Numbered from the stretch's first letter, positions 1 through 6,591 are shown. The stretch is DNA of 7,612 nt from an uncultured Lachnospiraceae bacterium (GCA_900555005.1 USJM01000083.1:1-7612), one strand, 5' to 3'. Notes: a model not told the origin generated them from the sequence alone. Numbers and translations: made by a program.

Positions 1-10
1 AGCATATGGC

Positions 11-46
11 TTTAACTTCTCTAACTTCTTTAAATTCTTTAACTTC
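11..46. repeat. Four tandem copies of a 9-bp unit
   Basis: Four consecutive 9-mers, TTTAACTTC, TCTAACTTC, TTTAAATTC and TTTAACTTC, lie head to tail; copies 1 and 4 are identical and copies 2 and 3 each differ from them by one base. They sit about 30 bp past the stop of the minus-strand PAP2-family gene, in an AT-rich tract. Because the unit is a multiple of three, the minus strand reads as an open string of Glu-Val-Lys-like codons, but no gene is supported because the window begins there. It may be a short intergenic minisatellite. No function is visible. Confidence 0.75.
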
Positions 47-77
47 CCCATTTGCAATATATATAATAATGTGTATG

Positions 78-1130
78 TTATCTCTGACTCAGTTTGGCGG
101 TTGAGGTGTTGTGCTCGGTCATGTTGCGCGATACAGCCATCAGCCCGAAGTATACTGCTACTCCTGTCACCAGTCCTGCCAAGGCATCTATGAGGTAGTG
201 AGCCTGTATGTATACAGTGGCCAGGCACAGGAAGATGTAGAAAGGCAGGAGAGTGCAGGTGAGCTTGCGGTTGCCCGAGTGCCATGCCAACAGCATGCAT
301 ACGGTGCTGATGCTGACATGCGAGCTTGGGAAGGCTGCTGTGGGGCGTTCGCCTGCTGCCTTGGCGTCTTCTACGAGATGATAGAATATGCCGTCGGTAT
401 AGCCTGGTGTGGGCAGGCAGTCGGTGCAGTAGTTGAAATAGTCGTGCATGGGTGGAAAAACACCTTTGGCTATGTCGCTCAGTCCTACGGCATGATAGTA
501 GAACGTTGGTCCGGCTACGGGCACGAAGATAAATATCACATAATAGATGATAAACGAGGCGTAGATGACGAATGTGGCACGCTCGAACTCTCTGTATCGG
601 CAGAAGAAGTAGTAGTAAGCCACAATGACCATCATGGGATAGTACATCACGTAGCCCAAGTCCATCAGCTCGCTCACGATGACCCAGGGCATGTTCTTGG
701 CAAACACCAGTGCTGGCTGGAATCCGAATAGCGACTGCTCCCATTGGGCAAAAACATGGTCCAGATTGGGGAACATGCGGTTGATCTCGTAAGTGTCTGG
801 ATACCACCAGGCGAGGAGCGACAGTTGGGCGAGGATTCTTGCCATCTTGGTGATGCGGCAGGGAATCATGCGATATACAGCCCACATGGCTGCTGTGATG
901 AACAGTACTCTGATGCGTCCCCATACCATAGACTCGGGGTTTACCAGTTTGGTGTAAGTGAAGAGCATGGCTGTCACGGTGATGGCCATATATCCCAACA
1001 TGACCCATTCCTGTGCCAGGAGTCCTTTCTTCGGGTTTTTCTCTATCTTGAAATAATCTTTTATCACACTATTCTTGTTTGTTGTTTTTTCTGAAGGTCG
1101 TAGTGAAAGTTTGTCTTTCTGTCCCATCAT
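78..1130 (-). CDS. AUR1-like PAP2-superfamily membrane protein (possible inositol phosphorylceramide synthase type)
   Basis: This is an integral membrane protein of about 350 residues with several hydrophobic segments, including long ones near residues 45-60, 160-175, 185-205 and 280-330. It belongs to the PAP2 phosphatase/phosphotransferase superfamily. The second signature is FPSSH (His about 271) and the third is HYLID (His about 311, Asp about 315); together these supply the catalytic His/His/Asp set. The spacing and the D-x-x-x-D block resemble the AUR1/IPT1-like branch, which in Bacteroidota includes inositol phosphorylceramide synthases and other lipid phosphotransferases. The substrate here is inference, and a plain lipid phosphatase is the alternative. 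Several ATGs are possible (1157, 1139, 1130, 1127). I chose 1130 because it gives a TAATG stop-start overlap with the upstream epimerase; a start at 1157 would overlap by 28 bp. Cotranscription and translational coupling with the epimerase are likely. There is no Shine-Dalgarno site, as is usual in Bacteroidota. Confidence 0.8.
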   Translation of the reverse strand: MMGQKDKLSLRPSEKTTNKNSVIKDYFKIEKNPKKGLLAQEWVMLGYMAITVTAMLFTYTKLVNPESMVWGRIRVLFITAAMWAVYRMIPCRITKMARILAQLSLLAWWYPDTYEINRMFPNLDHVFAQWEQSLFGFQPALVFAKNMPWVIVSELMDLGYVMYYPMMVIVAYYYFFCRYREFERATFVIYASFIIYYVIFIFVPVAGPTFYYHAVGLSDIAKGVFPPMHDYFNYCTDCLPTPGYTDGIFYHLVEDAKAAGERPTAAFPSSHVSISTVCMLLAWHSGNRKLTCTLLPFYIFLCLATVYIQAHYLIDALAGLVTGVAVYFGLMAVSRNMTEHNTSTAKLSQR

Positions 1131-2125
1131 TACAGCCATCCGTTCTTCTTGTACCATTCTACGGCCAGCTTGACGCCTTGTTTCAGCTTGTAGCGAGGAT
1201 GAAATCCCAGCTCATCGACAGCAGGCTCGATGTCGCATCTCCAGTTGCGCTGTTTCAGAATGTTGTATTTGTCGTTGTTAAGAGCCGACATCTTGCCAGT
1301 CATCCTTCCTATGTATTCGCCAAAGAAGGTTACCAGGCGGAGCACCCATATAGGCGCTTTGATGCGCAGGAGCCATGTGTCGCCCAACTCGTGGTGAAGC
1401 AGGTCGCTGAATGTTTCCGACTGATATACTTCTCCGTCGCTGAGGAAGTATTTGCGTCCGTTCTTACCATGGTTGAGGGCAAGGAACACAGCCTGCACCA
1501 CATCCTGAACGTATACGAAAGTGATGTCCTGACGCTTGAAGCCTACCGAGAAATCGATGTGCTGCTTGATGCTTTTTGCCATCAGAAAATAGTCTTTCTC
1601 GCGAGGTCCGTAAACACCTGTAGGTCGCAGTATGATGTAGGGAAATCCTATGCCTAAACTGTCGAGGTAGCGTTCGGCCTTGAGCTTGCTCTTTCCGTAT
1701 GCCGTGTTGGGTTTGGGTGTGTCGTGCTCTGTGATTTCCTGATAAGGCTGCTTCTCGCGTATGGCACCAAAGATGCTGAGTGAGCTTACGAAGACGAATC
1801 GCTTGATGGGCATCTTCAGCGCGATGATGGCATCTGCCAGATTCTTGGTTCCTTCGGTGTTGACGCGGTAAAAGTCGTCAACGTGCAGACACTTCGTTGC
1901 GCCTGCTGCATGAACCACATAGTCGAACTCGTGTCCGTCTAACTGGCTGATAAGTTCTTCCTTGGAGGAAAGATTGAGGTTGATAAAATGGATGCGCTCG
2001 TCCTGCAGGTATTTTCTGGAACTGGAAGGGCGAACTGCCGCCCATGTTTCCATACCTTGCCTGAGGGCCTCTTCTACGATGAAGCTCCCTATGAATCCCG
2101 ACGCACCCGTCACTAATATCTTCAT
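1130..2125 (-). CDS. NAD(P)-dependent epimerase/dehydratase family protein (extended SDR)
   Basis: This is a cytosolic Rossmann-fold enzyme of 331 residues. The nucleotide-binding motif TGASGFIG is at residues 6-13, VFVSS with a candidate catalytic Ser is at 111-115, and the catalytic pair Y143-x3-K147 lies in TAYGKSK. A downstream RPTGVYGPRE segment (167-176) is typical of extended short-chain dehydrogenases. The family acts on nucleotide sugars, sterol-like or other secondary alcohols, and the exact substrate cannot be read. An upstream in-frame ATG at 2146 would add seven residues (MQFYKYL). I chose the ATG at 2125 because MKILVTGASG is the normal start of the fold and because it leaves a short leader below the promoter at 2157-2187. 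Its stop overlaps the start of the PAP2-family gene, so the two probably act together, perhaps in lipid or envelope sugar metabolism (inference). Confidence 0.9.
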   Translation of the reverse strand: MKILVTGASGFIGSFIVEEALRQGMETWAAVRPSSSRKYLQDERIHFINLNLSSKEELISQLDGHEFDYVVHAAGATKCLHVDDFYRVNTEGTKNLADAIIALKMPIKRFVFVSSLSIFGAIREKQPYQEITEHDTPKPNTAYGKSKLKAERYLDSLGIGFPYIILRPTGVYGPREKDYFLMAKSIKQHIDFSVGFKRQDITFVYVQDVVQAVFLALNHGKNGRKYFLSDGEVYQSETFSDLLHHELGDTWLLRIKAPIWVLRLVTFFGEYIGRMTGKMSALNNDKYNILKQRNWRCDIEPAVDELGFHPRYKLKQGVKLAVEWYKKNGWL

Positions 2126-2156
2126 TAAATATTTATAAAATTGCAATTTTAAGGTG

Positions 2157-2187
2157 CAAAGATACGCTTATTTGTACACATGGCAAA
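2157..2187 (-). promoter_or_regulatory. Bacteroidota-type sigma-ABfr promoter for the epimerase/PAP2 operon
   Basis: On the minus strand TTTG (plus 2184-2187) is followed after 19 bp by TATCTTTG (plus 2157-2164). This matches the -33 TTTG and -7 TAnnTTTG elements known for the primary sigma factor of Bacteroides and relatives. The predicted start of transcription is near 2150, leaving a leader of about 25 nt before the ATG at 2125. It is one of the clearest signs that this half of the window is Bacteroidota DNA. Confidence 0.8.
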
Positions 2188-2210
2188 GGAAAATGGTCTT
2201 TTTTTCAAGA

Positions 2211-2255
2211 AAGAAGGTCATATCATCCTGTTTTCTGGGATGATATGACCTTCTT
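2211..2255 (-). terminator. Perfect 18-bp stem-loop, likely intrinsic terminator
   Basis: The arms at 2211-2228 and 2238-2255 are exact reverse complements (AAGAAGGTCATATCATCC and its complement) around a 9-nt loop. On the minus strand the stem is followed by a T-rich TCTT tail. It lies 20 bp past the stop at 2275 and upstream of the epimerase promoter, so it would end transcription of the transporter-type gene and insulate the next operon. The tail is not a continuous T run, so termination may be imperfect. Confidence 0.7.
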
Positions 2256-2274
2256 GGGGCTGAAATGTAGCGAT

Positions 2275-2952
2275 TTAAGCCTCGTGCTGACGCACGCCCA
2301 TTCGGGCTTCTACGACGTTTACCACATAGTCGCCGAGTTTCTCGCATTCCTGTACGATATCCATGTACATCGTGCCTATGGCGTAGGTGTAGAGGTGGTT
2401 GTTCACGTCGTTGATGTTCTGGCTCTTCAACTGGTTTCGGTAGTTGTTGATTTCGTTCTCTATGTTGAACGAGAGATTGGCATCGTTGTCTACCTTATGT
2501 CCTACGAGCGTGATGTTCATCTGTGTGAGCGCCTGATCGGTAAGCTCCATCATCTGGTGCATGTGCTCATACTGAGAAGGAATGAAGTCTTCCTTGCCAC
2601 GGATGCGGCGGTTCAGGGTCTTCACCAGGCAGATCCACTGCTTACAGTCACCGGAATGAAGCGCTTTCTGATACGAAAGCTCCTGCTGCCTTGCACTCTG
2701 GTCCGGGAGCGTCTCCATCTCCGGGATATCAGCCAGAAGCTGTCTCGTTTCCTCCGGAGAGATCAGATCCCGCATAATGACCTTCTGATTGTCTACCGGT
2801 GTCGTGATGGTGCAGGACTTGTCATGGAGCGGACGCAGAATGTAGCACTCCTTCATGCCCGCCCCGGGCTGCGCCGACTCAATCTCCCGCGTGCCAACCA
2901 CTTCGCAAACACCACTGTTGCCATAAGATATGTATTGTCCGATGCTATACAC
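2275..2952 (-). CDS. Chimeric ORF: CarD-family N-terminal part joined to the PhoU-like C-terminal domain of a Na/phosphate cotransporter-type protein
   Basis: The first ~113 residues, starting MYSIGQYISYGNSGVCEV, match the RNA polymerase-interacting domain of CarD/CdnL-type regulators plus the beginning of their helical C-terminal domain; the PVDN block near residue 52 is typical. The remaining ~112 residues are a helical PhoU-like domain. Its segments ENEINNYRNQLKSQ and ECEKLGDYVVNVVEA resemble the cytosolic tail of Bacteroidota Na/Pi cotransporters. The CarD part lacks its final helices and the transporter part lacks its entire membrane domain, so this is two broken genes in one frame rather than a known architecture. 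The start is GTG at 2952, because AAGGAG (plus 2960-2965) lies 7 nt upstream of it; the GTG at 2958 directly abuts that site. It is most likely an assembly artefact; see the junction entry. Confidence 0.75.
   Translation of the reverse strand: MYSIGQYISYGNSGVCEVVGTREIESAQPGAGMKECYILRPLHDKSCTITTPVDNQKVIMRDLISPEETRQLLADIPEMETLPDQSARQQELSYQKALHSGDCKQWICLVKTLNRRIRGKEDFIPSQYEHMHQMMELTDQALTQMNITLVGHKVDNDANLSFNIENEINNYRNQLKSQNINDVNNHLYTYAIGTMYMDIVQECEKLGDYVVNVVEARMGVRQHEA
2590..2625. other. Putative junction between Bacteroidota and Bacillota DNA
   Basis: Protein family, promoter type and ribosome-site usage all change across this interval. Minus-strand codons above about 2620 encode CarD-like residues (CKQWICLVK). 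Codons below about 2612 encode the transporter tail (NRRIRGKEDF onward). The short KTL stretch at 2614-2622 could belong to either parent and may be a shared word at the join. The exact breakpoint is an estimate made without alignments. Confidence 0.65.
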
Positions 2953-2958
2953 GTCCAC

Positions 2959-2966
2959 TCTCCTTT
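2959..2966 (-). promoter_or_regulatory. Ribosome binding site deciding the carD start
   Basis: The minus strand carries AAAGGAGA. It lies 6 nt before the GTG at 2950-2952 and directly against the GTG at 2956-2958. Normal spacing favours the inner GTG, which also gives the family-typical MYSIGQY N-terminus. Confidence 0.75.
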
Positions 2967-3050
2967 CCAGGCAGGTGGTTTTCCTGTTTCAAAACCCATC
3001 CCTGCTTCTCTCAGTTTTTGTAATCAGACTCCAGTTTTGCCAACATAATC

Positions 3051-3059
3051 ATTATACCA
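3051..3059 (-). promoter_or_regulatory. Extended -10 promoter for the CarD-type gene
   Basis: The minus strand reads TGGTATAAT, a full consensus extended -10 (TGnTATAAT). No good -35 is seen: the hexamer 17 bp upstream, TTACCG, matches only 3 of 6 positions, which is tolerated when TGn is present. The predicted start is near 3044, giving a leader of about 90 nt before the GTG at 2952. Confidence 0.65.
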
Positions 3060-3176
3060 ATTTCTTTTCAATCCGGTAATGTCTCATAATAGACAATTAT
3101 TTCCAAATTCGTCGAACATTTTCGTGGATATTGATGTTCCAGGGCGCTATTTCGTCCCTGCCGGCACCCGTCATTG

Positions 3177-3185
3177 TGGTATACT
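3177..3185 (+). promoter_or_regulatory. Extended -10 promoter candidate for trmO
   Basis: TGGTATACT is an extended -10 with one mismatch to TATAAT. It is divergent from the carD promoter and has no recognisable -35. Transcription would begin near 3192, about 45 nt before the GTG start of trmO. The rest of the 283-bp space between the two genes holds no other signal that I can support. Confidence 0.45.
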
Positions 3186-3219
3186 GGCTTGTAGCTGTCT
3201 TCGGACGCAGGCAAAGAAA

Positions 3220-3226
3220 AAGGAGG
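3220..3226 (+). promoter_or_regulatory. Ribosome binding site deciding the trmO start
   Basis: AAGGAGG lies 9 nt before the GTG at 3236. The nearer ATG at 3229 is out of frame with trmO. The site therefore rejects the longer reading from 3131, whose extra N-terminal residues have no counterpart in the family. Confidence 0.8.
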
Positions 3227-3235
3227 ACATGGAGA

Positions 3236-3934
3236 GTGGCGGAGCTGAAAAGGATTGCTGTCATTCACAGTGATTTTCAGGAGAAGTTCGGAATCCCGCG
3301 CCAGAGCAATCTCATCGATTCGCTCAAGGCAGAGATCATATTCGAACCAGGGTACCGGGATCCGAATGAGGTGGTCGGACTGGAGGAGTACTCTCACCTC
3401 TGGCTGATCTGGGAGTTTTCCGAAAATGAAGCTGCAGGCTGGTCTCCGATGGTCTACCCGCCGCGTCTTGGCGGCAGGACGCATGTCGGCGTCTTTGCCA
3501 CCCGCTCACCGTTCCGTCCCAATCCGATCGGTCTGTCGTCCGTAAAACTGGATCAGATTGAACTGCGCGAGGGTGTCGGCCCTGTTCTGCATATATCCGG
3601 CGCGGACCTGCTCGACGGAACGCCGATTCTCGATATCAAGCCCTATATCCGGTACACCGACAGCCATCCGGATGCTGTCAGCGGATTTGCAGACCGTGTA
3701 AAAGACAAGGAACTGAAGGTCGTATTCCCTGAGAAATGGCTGAACGTTCTGCCTGAAGGAAAGCGGCTCCCTGCAGTTGAAATTCTGAAGCAGGATCCCC
3801 GGCCGGCTTACCAGAACGATCCCGCCCGCAGGTACGGCGTCGCCTTTGCCGGTTTCGATATCCGCTTTCACGTGGAGAGGGATGTCCTGACTGTCTGCGA
3901 GGTCGTGCCCTACCATCGCGGCTGCCATGCCTGA
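3236..3934 (+). CDS. trmO: tRNA (N6-threonylcarbamoyladenosine(37)-N6)-methyltransferase TrmO
   Basis: This 232-residue protein is close to the usual ~235 residues of the TrmO/YaeB (formerly UPF0066) family. These enzymes use S-adenosylmethionine to methylate N6 of t6A at position 37 of certain threonine tRNAs, which tunes decoding of ACY codons. The signature ATRSPFRPNPIGLS is at residues 88-101, preceded by GGRTHVGVF. A second conserved block, DGTPILDIKPYI, is near 126-137. The N-terminus MAELKRIAVIHSDF supports the GTG start at 3236. Its promoter region is shared back-to-back with the CarD-type gene. The next gene starts 30 bp after the stop on the same strand, so cotranscription with the LRR gene is likely. 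The gene looks intact. Confidence 0.93.
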   Translation: MAELKRIAVIHSDFQEKFGIPRQSNLIDSLKAEIIFEPGYRDPNEVVGLEEYSHLWLIWEFSENEAAGWSPMVYPPRLGGRTHVGVFATRSPFRPNPIGLSSVKLDQIELREGVGPVLHISGADLLDGTPILDIKPYIRYTDSHPDAVSGFADRVKDKELKVVFPEKWLNVLPEGKRLPAVEILKQDPRPAYQNDPARRYGVAFAGFDIRFHVERDVLTVCEVVPYHRGCHA

Positions 3935-3964
3935 GGCTGCACAGGGTCATGAGGTCTTCTGAAT

Positions 3965-5122
3965 ATGGATGTCATCTATTACATTGACAAATCTACATAT
4001 GTCATTCTGTTCCGGGTATATACAGAATCCGACACGATTCAGCTTCCGGAGCAGATTGATGGAAAGCCTGTGAAGGAACTGGCCGATCACGCATTTGCGG
4101 ATGAGCCATCTGTGATGTACGCAGAATCTGAGAAGCGCCGGACTGTACGCTCCGGGAATATTGGAGCTTTCAAACCAGCCACCGCCGGGGCATCTGCAGC
4201 GTCCATGCTTTTCTCAGGCGAAAGTACAGAATACCCGGGTTCTTCTGTGAACGCAGCTGCTGAGAATCTTGCGCCCCCAGGCACGCTTCCCCCTGCGCTC
4301 TGCGGCAGACGGCTGAGAGCGGTAATCCTGCCGGATGCCCTTGCCGCGATTGGCAACTATGCCTTCTACGGCTGTGACAATCTGAAGACCGTTTCCTTCC
4401 CGGAATCAATCAGGCGGATCGGGTCCGGGCTGTTCAATTCCTGCCCTGCCCTCTCGGTGCTGATCTTCCGGCAGGCCGCAGGTCTTTCCCCTGCTCCTCC
4501 GGCATCTGCACAGTTGCAGCAGTCAGCAGGTCTTTCCCCTGCTCCTCCGACGCCTGCCCTGCTGCAGGAGGTGCTGCGGACGGTAAACCACGAGGTGGAG
4601 GTCCGGCTTCAGGATGCCGCCGGTCAGGACGCGGTGCGCCTTCTCTTTCCTGAATACTATGAGGAGCCGAAGGAAAACACTCCCGCCCGTATCATCGAAA
4701 TCATCTGGCATGGGACCGGTTACCAGTACCGCCAGTGTTTTCTGCAGCGAAAGCTTCAGTACAGTCAGTATGACAGTCTCCTTCCGGCAGCGGACGCCCA
4801 GGAGATGCCGCAGACTCTTGTCCGCCTCTGTCTTGACCGGCTGATCACGCCCGTTGAGCTGTCCAGCGCCCATCTGGAGAGCTATGTATCCTGTCTCAGG
4901 AAACGGCCCGACGCGCTCTGGACATATCTCCTCGCTGATCAGGAAACGGATCTGACCGACTGGCTGCGTGTGCTGGAGCGGTCCGGCTGCTTCACGAGGG
5001 AACTGCTGGACCACATGGTTGACCAGGCCTCCTCTGCCGGGCGGGCGGATGCCTCCGTCTTTCTGATGGACCTGCGCCGCAGAGTGTTCCGCCCCTCTTC
5101 CAAGAGCAAGTATGATTTCTGA
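3965..5122 (+). CDS. Cytosolic leucine-rich-repeat (BspA/LRR_5-type) protein with low-complexity insert
   Basis: This 385-residue protein has no signal peptide or membrane segment. LRR_5-type units appear at about residues 27-47 (IQLPEQIDGKPVKELADHAF) and 117-169 (two units with ALAAIGNYAFYGC and SIRRIGSGLFNSC). A ~65-residue Ala/Ser/Pro/Gly-rich insert separates the first unit from the next. A second Pro/Ala-rich linker at 171-200 contains two exact copies of AGLSPAPP. The C-terminal half (about 205-385) is predominantly helical, rich in Leu and charge, and I do not recognise it. The ATG at 3965 has a modest GAGG site 9 to 10 nt upstream. Position between trmO and the VWA/AAA+ pair suggests it is an adaptor or recognition subunit of that pair, which is inference only. 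Surface BspA proteins share the repeat but carry secretion signals, which are absent here. Confidence 0.75.
   Translation: MDVIYYIDKSTYVILFRVYTESDTIQLPEQIDGKPVKELADHAFADEPSVMYAESEKRRTVRSGNIGAFKPATAGASAASMLFSGESTEYPGSSVNAAAENLAPPGTLPPALCGRRLRAVILPDALAAIGNYAFYGCDNLKTVSFPESIRRIGSGLFNSCPALSVLIFRQAAGLSPAPPASAQLQQSAGLSPAPPTPALLQEVLRTVNHEVEVRLQDAAGQDAVRLLFPEYYEEPKENTPARIIEIIWHGTGYQYRQCFLQRKLQYSQYDSLLPAADAQEMPQTLVRLCLDRLITPVELSSAHLESYVSCLRKRPDALWTYLLADQETDLTDWLRVLERSGCFTRELLDHMVDQASSAGRADASVFLMDLRRRVFRPSSKSKYDF
4478..4549 (+). repeat. 24-bp in-frame direct repeat inside the LRR gene
   Basis: The identical 24-mers at 4478-4501 and 4526-4549 (beginning GCAGGTCTTTCCCC) are offset by 48 bp. Each encodes AGLSPAPP, at residues 172-179 and 188-195. 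Identity at the nucleotide level, including wobble positions, points to a recent duplication within a flexible linker. Slippage between the copies would add or remove 16 codons without changing frame. Confidence 0.85.
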
Positions 5123-5201
5123 GGAGTTACAGGCTGAATGAAATCCGGGCGGGAAATGGCCCTGGTCCGGCATCAGCCCGTCCCTGAATAATCGCATTCG
5201 G

Positions 5202-5207
5202 AAAGGA
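5202..5207 (+). promoter_or_regulatory. Ribosome binding site of the VWA gene
   Basis: AAAGGA lies 7 nt before the ATG at 5215 and supports that start. The 92-bp spacer after the LRR gene shows no convincing promoter or terminator, which is consistent with one transcript. Confidence 0.6.
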
Positions 5208-5214
5208 AAACCGT

Positions 5215-6591
5215 ATGACAACCGCTGAGGATCTCGCAAACCGGTTTGTCAAGGTCTCGCAGGAGATTCTGACAGGCAGCCGCAATGAGCTGTACTTTGA
5301 TATGCATTACCTCGGGCTGGCTCTGTCAAGTCTTTCATTTGTCGTATCGACTGATATCGATTCTTTTGGAACGGACGGCCGTTCGCTCGTCGTCCACCCG
5401 AAGGCGCTTGCGGACCTGTTTGAGAAGAATCGCCGGCTTGTCAACCGTGTCTACCTGCATGAAGTCTACCACTGCCTGTTCCGCCACATCTTCAAGCCGG
5501 TGAGGCGCAGCAAGACACTGTGGATGCTTGCCTGTGATATGGCCGTTGAATTTCTCATCGACGACGGTCATTTCCGATCGACCCGGATCGCCCACAGTCA
5601 GTACAGAAGCCGCCTCAGGTCCGAGCTCGAAAAGCGCACCCCCGTCCTGAATGCGGAGAGCCTGTACCGCCAGCTGGTTCTGATGGCTCCTGACCGCGAA
5701 GAAGCTGCCCGTATGAAAGCGGAATTCTCCGTCGATGACCACAGCCTCTGGCCTGCGCTGAATCCGGAGAATCCGAACAGCCCGCTTCCGCCCGCTGCTC
5801 TGAAGCTCCAGAATAAATGGGACGACATCTCAAAAAAGACACAGACGCAGATGGAATCCTTTTCCACGGAGATGTCCCAAAAGGGCAGCGATTTCCTTGA
5901 ACAGACAAAAGTGGAGAACAGGAAAAAATACGATTACCGTTCCTTTCTCCGGAAGTTTGCGGCGATGAGGGAGGAGATGCACGTTGATCCGGATACCTTC
6001 GACTCTATCCTGTACACCTTCGGTCTGAGTCATTATGGAAACATGCCGCTGATTGAGCCCCAGGAATTCAGGGAAGTGAAGAAGATTGATGAGTTTGTGA
6101 TTGTCATCGACGTATCGATGTCTGTCACGGGAGAGCTTGTGCACGCCTTTCTGGAACAGACCTACAGCATTCTGAGCGAGTCGGAAAGCTACCTTCACAA
6201 GGTCAATATCCGGATTCTGCAGTGTGACGAAAAGGTGCTGTCGGATGAGAAAATCACCTCTCAGAAGGACTTGAAAACATATATGGAACACTTTGAACTG
6301 AAGGGGCAGGGTGGTACCGACTTCCGTCCTGCCTTCGACTATGTGGCAGGCCTGATCCGAAAAAAAGAATTCCGGAATCTCCGCGGGCTGCTGTACTTTA
6401 CGGACGGCAAGGGAATCTACCCCAGGAAGAAGCCGCCCTATGAGACGGCCTTCATCTTCTGTGAGGAAAGCGCGGATGACCGTCAGGTCCCGCCCTGGGC
6501 GATGAAGCTGATCCTCCCGAGGGAGGACATCGAGCAGAAAAAAGACGAACTTCTGGATTCGTCCTTCGTATGGCCGGAGGACCAGCTGTAA
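5215..6591 (+). CDS. HExxH metallopeptidase-like/VWA domain protein (DUF2201 type)
   Basis: This 458-residue cytosolic protein has two domains. The N-terminal part (about 1-200) is a putative metallopeptidase domain with the zinc-binding HExxH motif at 82-86 (HEVYH), followed by CLFRH. A charged, helical middle (about 200-290) follows. The C-terminal VWA domain (about 292-445) has a complete metal-ion-dependent adhesion site: DVSMS at 299-303, T368 in GGTDF and D397 in FTDG. This arrangement is known as DUF2201, a family that commonly sits beside MoxR-like AAA+ ATPases. An AAA+ gene does follow, 163 bp downstream. By analogy with RavA-ViaA and NorQ-NorD, the VWA protein would link the ATPase to its substrate through the metal site. 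Whether the HExxH domain cleaves protein is unknown. All key residues are present and the frame is intact. Confidence 0.88.
   Translation: MTTAEDLANRFVKVSQEILTGSRNELYFDMHYLGLALSSLSFVVSTDIDSFGTDGRSLVVHPKALADLFEKNRRLVNRVYLHEVYHCLFRHIFKPVRRSKTLWMLACDMAVEFLIDDGHFRSTRIAHSQYRSRLRSELEKRTPVLNAESLYRQLVLMAPDREEAARMKAEFSVDDHSLWPALNPENPNSPLPPAALKLQNKWDDISKKTQTQMESFSTEMSQKGSDFLEQTKVENRKKYDYRSFLRKFAAMREEMHVDPDTFDSILYTFGLSHYGNMPLIEPQEFREVKKIDEFVIVIDVSMSVTGELVHAFLEQTYSILSESESYLHKVNIRILQCDEKVLSDEKITSQKDLKTYMEHFELKGQGGTDFRPAFDYVAGLIRKKEFRNLRGLLYFTDGKGIYPRKKPPYETAFIFCEESADDRQVPPWAMKLILPREDIEQKKDELLDSSFVWPEDQL

Noticed and set aside
1079..1657. Plus-strand ORF opposite the epimerase and PAP2 overlap
   Set aside because: It is antisense to clear SDR and PAP2 motifs and shows no start signal.
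2245..3048. Plus-strand ORF opposite the chimeric ORF
   Set aside because: It crosses the hairpin, the junction and the carD promoter region, and no family is recognisable.
3131..3235. 35-codon N-terminal extension of trmO from an upstream ATG
   Set aside because: There is no ribosome site at 3131, no family counterpart for the extension, and the strong AAGGAGG points to the GTG at 3236.
3079..3273. 64-codon plus-strand ORF overlapping the trmO start
   Set aside because: Its frame differs from trmO, it covers the trmO ribosome site and promoter region, and the product has no recognisable features.
5145..5186. GC-rich imperfect inverted repeat between the LRR and VWA genes
   Set aside because: The stem needs a bulge, the loop is over 20 nt and no T tract follows, so a terminator is not supported.
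4523..5239. Long minus-strand ORF opposite the LRR and VWA genes
   Set aside because: It is antisense to two well-supported genes, its composition mirrors their codon bias, and it has no ribosome site or domain.
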